Both the position numbers and the translations under genes were made by a program. Below, one piece after another: positions 62,420 to 64,000 of a stretch of DNA of 64,000 nucleotides (its first letter is position 1; each line of letters begins with the position of its first letter). The stretch spans positions 124,001 through 188,000 of the forward strand of contig CAWBNC010000038.1 in NCBI GenBank assembly GCA_963789785.1, read 5' to 3'. The notes below the pieces were generated by a model. It was given only the letters and a program-made list of their open reading frames with translations, was not told the origin of the DNA and did not search any database. Source of the stretch: JAEULH01 sp963789785 (GTDB lineage Bacteria > Pseudomonadota > Alphaproteobacteria > Rhodospirillales > Defluviicoccaceae).

Positions 62420-62757
62420 TGGGGATAAGCACACGAATCGGGGCGGCGGTGCCAAACGGCGTCCGCCAGAGTTTCACTTCCATATCGCTTGTCCGGCTGT
62501 TGATAAGCCCCGGCGCGATTGCCCCGCGATGGGCGCGACCAGCAACGCGCGCAGTTGTCCCCATCCCTCGAACCGCGACCCATCGCGTTCATCAGCACCG
62601 GCCTCTGGCAGTGATCGGGCTCGTTACCCACATGCTTGTATACCCTGCCGGCGATGCCGACCGCCGGATAGACCCTTTCATCCACACCCGTTAATCCCCG
62701 ATTGTCCCCGCCCTACTACAACAACCACCTTTTATCTTAGATAAAGAAGTTCTTGTA
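62420..62757. other. oriC: Candidate replication origin (oriC) between maf and hemE
   Basis: A gene-free region with four 9-mers that each differ at one position from the DnaA box TTATCCACA: TGGGGATAA (62420-62428, reverse), TGTTGATAA (62498-62506, reverse), TTACCCACA (62624-62632) and TCATCCACA (62678-62686). An A+T-rich stretch (about 62715-62757) follows, with a TTTATC-TTA-GATAAA palindrome (62731-62745) inside a longer ACTACAA/TTGTAGT inverted repeat (62715-62721/62753-62759). oriC of Caulobacter lies beside hemE, so the position fits. GC skew and a dnaA comparison could not be run. Confidence 0.5.
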
Positions 62758-63849
62758 GTGAACCTCGGCCGAAACGGTAAAACCTCAGTTACGAATGTCG
62801 ATGTTCCGTCGAAGCGGCTGCTTGGTGCCTTCGCAGATTCATCGCTCGGGGTTCCGGAACGCCCGCCGTTTTGGTTTCTTCGCCAGGCCGGGCGCTACCT
62901 TCCGGAGTACCAGCGGCTGCGTCGCGAAGCGCCCGACTTTCTCACCTTCTGCTATACCCCGGCGCTCTGCGTCGAGGCGGCAATGCAGCCCTTGCGCCGC
63001 TTCCGGATGGATGCAGCGATCCTGTTCAGCGATATTCTCGTCATTCCCGATGCCCTTGGCCAGCGTGTCGCCTTTGTCGAGGGACAGGGACCGCGGCTGG
63101 AGCCCCTGCGCGATGCCGACGCGATCGCCAGGCTCGATATCGCTCGTCTGGACGCGCATCTGGCACCTGTCTATGCCGCCGTCACTGGAACGGCTGCGGC
63201 GATGGGGCCGACCACGGCGCTTATCGGCTTTGCCGGCGCGCCGTGGACGCTGGCCCTGTATATGATCGAGGGCCAGGGCGGGACGGCCGGCGAGCGCGCG
63301 CGGGCAATGGCGTGGCGTGCGCCGGAGACATTCGAAGGCTTGATCGCGCGGCTCGTCGACGCCATCGCCCAATTTGCCTGTCGGCAGATCGATTATGGCG
63401 TCGAGGTCATCCAGATTTTCGATAGCTGGGCTGGGCTCCTCGCCGAGAGCCAGTTCCGCGATTGGGTCATCGCGCCGACCGCCACCATTGTCCGGCGGGT
63501 CAAGGAGCATGCGCCGGGCGTGCCCGTGATCGGCTTTCCGCGCGGGGCGGGCGCGCTGTACGCCGATTACGCCCGCGAGACCGGGGTCGATGCGGTCGGG
63601 CTCGATGCCGGGGTGCCACTGGCTTGGGCGGCCAGCGCGCTCAAGCCGCACGCGGTGGTCCAGGGCAATCTCGACAACCTGCTGGCCATGGCCGGAGGCG
63701 ACGCACTGGAGGACGAGACCCGGCGGATCCTGGCTGGCCTCGGTCCCGAACGGTTCATCTTCAACCTTGGCCACGGCGTGCTGCCGGAGACTCCGCCGGA
63801 GCATATCGCGCGGGTCGCGGAGGCGGTCATGGGCTGGCAGGGTGCATGA
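62758..63849 (+). CDS. hemE: Uroporphyrinogen decarboxylase
   Basis: Converts uroporphyrinogen III to coproporphyrinogen III in haem synthesis. 363 residues from a GTG: PFWFLRQAGRYLPEYQRLR, DAAILFSDILVIPDALG (with the catalytic Asp), GFAGAPWTLALYMIEGQGG, VIQIFDSWAGLL, VIGFPRGAG, VGLDAGVPLAWA, VVQGNLDNLLAM, FIFNLGHGVLPETPPEH. The GTG leads to a slightly longer N-terminus than usual; AAGAAG lies about ten bases upstream. It overlaps hemH by four bases. Confidence 0.95.
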   Translation: MNLGRNGKTSVTNVDVPSKRLLGAFADSSLGVPERPPFWFLRQAGRYLPEYQRLRREAPDFLTFCYTPALCVEAAMQPLRRFRMDAAILFSDILVIPDALGQRVAFVEGQGPRLEPLRDADAIARLDIARLDAHLAPVYAAVTGTAAAMGPTTALIGFAGAPWTLALYMIEGQGGTAGERARAMAWRAPETFEGLIARLVDAIAQFACRQIDYGVEVIQIFDSWAGLLAESQFRDWVIAPTATIVRRVKEHAPGVPVIGFPRGAGALYADYARETGVDAVGLDAGVPLAWAASALKPHAVVQGNLDNLLAMAGGDALEDETRRILAGLGPERFIFNLGHGVLPETPPEHIARVAEAVMGWQGA

Positions 63850-64000
63850 GCGGCACAGCGGCACAGCGGACGGCGGTCGTTCTGTTCAACCTCGGCGGAC
63901 CCGACCGGCTCGAGTCGGTTCAGCCGTTCCTGGCCAATCTGTTCTGCCGATCCGGCGATCATCGGCCTGCCGGCTCTGTTGCGTCGACCGCTGGCCCGGT
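63846..64000 (+). CDS. hemH: Ferrochelatase HemH, 5' part (runs off window; one-base frameshift)
   Basis: The ATG overlaps the hemE stop (ATGA). The start reads TAVVLFNLGGPDRLESVQPFLANLF, the typical ferrochelatase opening. Near 63943 an extra C changes frame; repaired, it continues CDPAIIGLPALLRRPLAR to the window end, matching the family. Ferrochelatase inserts iron into protoporphyrin IX. Only about 51 residues are in the window. Confidence 0.85.
   Translation, partial: MSGTAAQRTAVVLFNLGGPDRLESVQPFLANLFCRSGDHRPAGSVASTAGP

Overview
This window comes from a high-GC alphaproteobacterium, most probably of the Rhodospirillales type. The evidence is the circularly permuted two-piece tmRNA gene beside a ClpXP adaptor SspB, the xerD-aroK-aroB-CorC-bolA-cobS-cobT run, and the maf-aroE-coaE-dnaQ/secB/fxsA/Tim44/mltA block next to hemE. 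Placement below order level cannot be made from the sequence alone.

Layout. 1-3.2 kb: 3' end of acetyl-CoA synthetase, then purE-purK. 3.1-8.8 kb: accessory DNA with a scarred GNAT/LysR relic, a cupin/aldo-keto reductase/Zn-alcohol dehydrogenase/SDR cluster and a broken IS5-type transposase. 8.8-11.0 kb: malyl-CoA lyase and mesaconyl-CoA hydratase that look like those of the Chloroflexus 3-hydroxypropionate bi-cycle. 11.1-16.4 kb: a Sel1 protein, a HerA-like ATPase, galE, accA and a second, alphaproteobacterial-type malyl-CoA lyase homologue. 16.5-19.9 kb: a DMSP module, with a FadR-type GntR regulator divergent from the periplasmic DMSP lyase dddY, followed by the acryloyl-CoA reductase acuI. 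19.9-28.9 kb: xerD, shikimate genes, CorC, bolA, a J-domain protein and cobaltochelatase cobS-cobT. 29-33.4 kb: an ompW relic, small genes, the PPDK regulator and a higBA pair with a broken toxin. 33.5-37.4 kb: ssrA, sspB, plsY, a metal-site-deficient pyrC' and pyrB. 37.5-44.8 kb: accessory genes (UdgX-type glycosylase, RadC, an ATPase/membrane/lipoprotein trio, a LuxR solo). 44.8-52.4 kb: trkH, hinT, the histidine genes and hslVU. 52.4-57.3 kb: smr, an inserted lutABC lactate-utilisation operon, and mltA. 57.3-64 kb: Tim44-domain protein, fxsA, secB, dnaQ, coaE, aroE, maf, a candidate replication origin, then hemE and the start of hemH.

The metabolic genes fit together. DddY would release acrylate from DMSP, AcuI would reduce acryloyl-CoA to propionyl-CoA, and Mcl/Mch could join propionyl-CoA to glyoxylate and dehydrate the product to mesaconyl-CoA. 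Acs and AccA supply acetyl- and malonyl-CoA.

Data quality. At least fourteen otherwise healthy single-copy genes, many of them essential (aroK, plsY, hisA, hisB, hisH, hslU, hemH), carry frame changes. Each can be repaired by removing one base, usually a duplicated neighbour. Gene spans with one break are one base over a multiple of three and spans with two are two over. This looks like systematic insertion error in the assembly rather than gene decay, so such genes are listed as CDS and the break is noted. Truly degraded genes are listed as pseudogenes.
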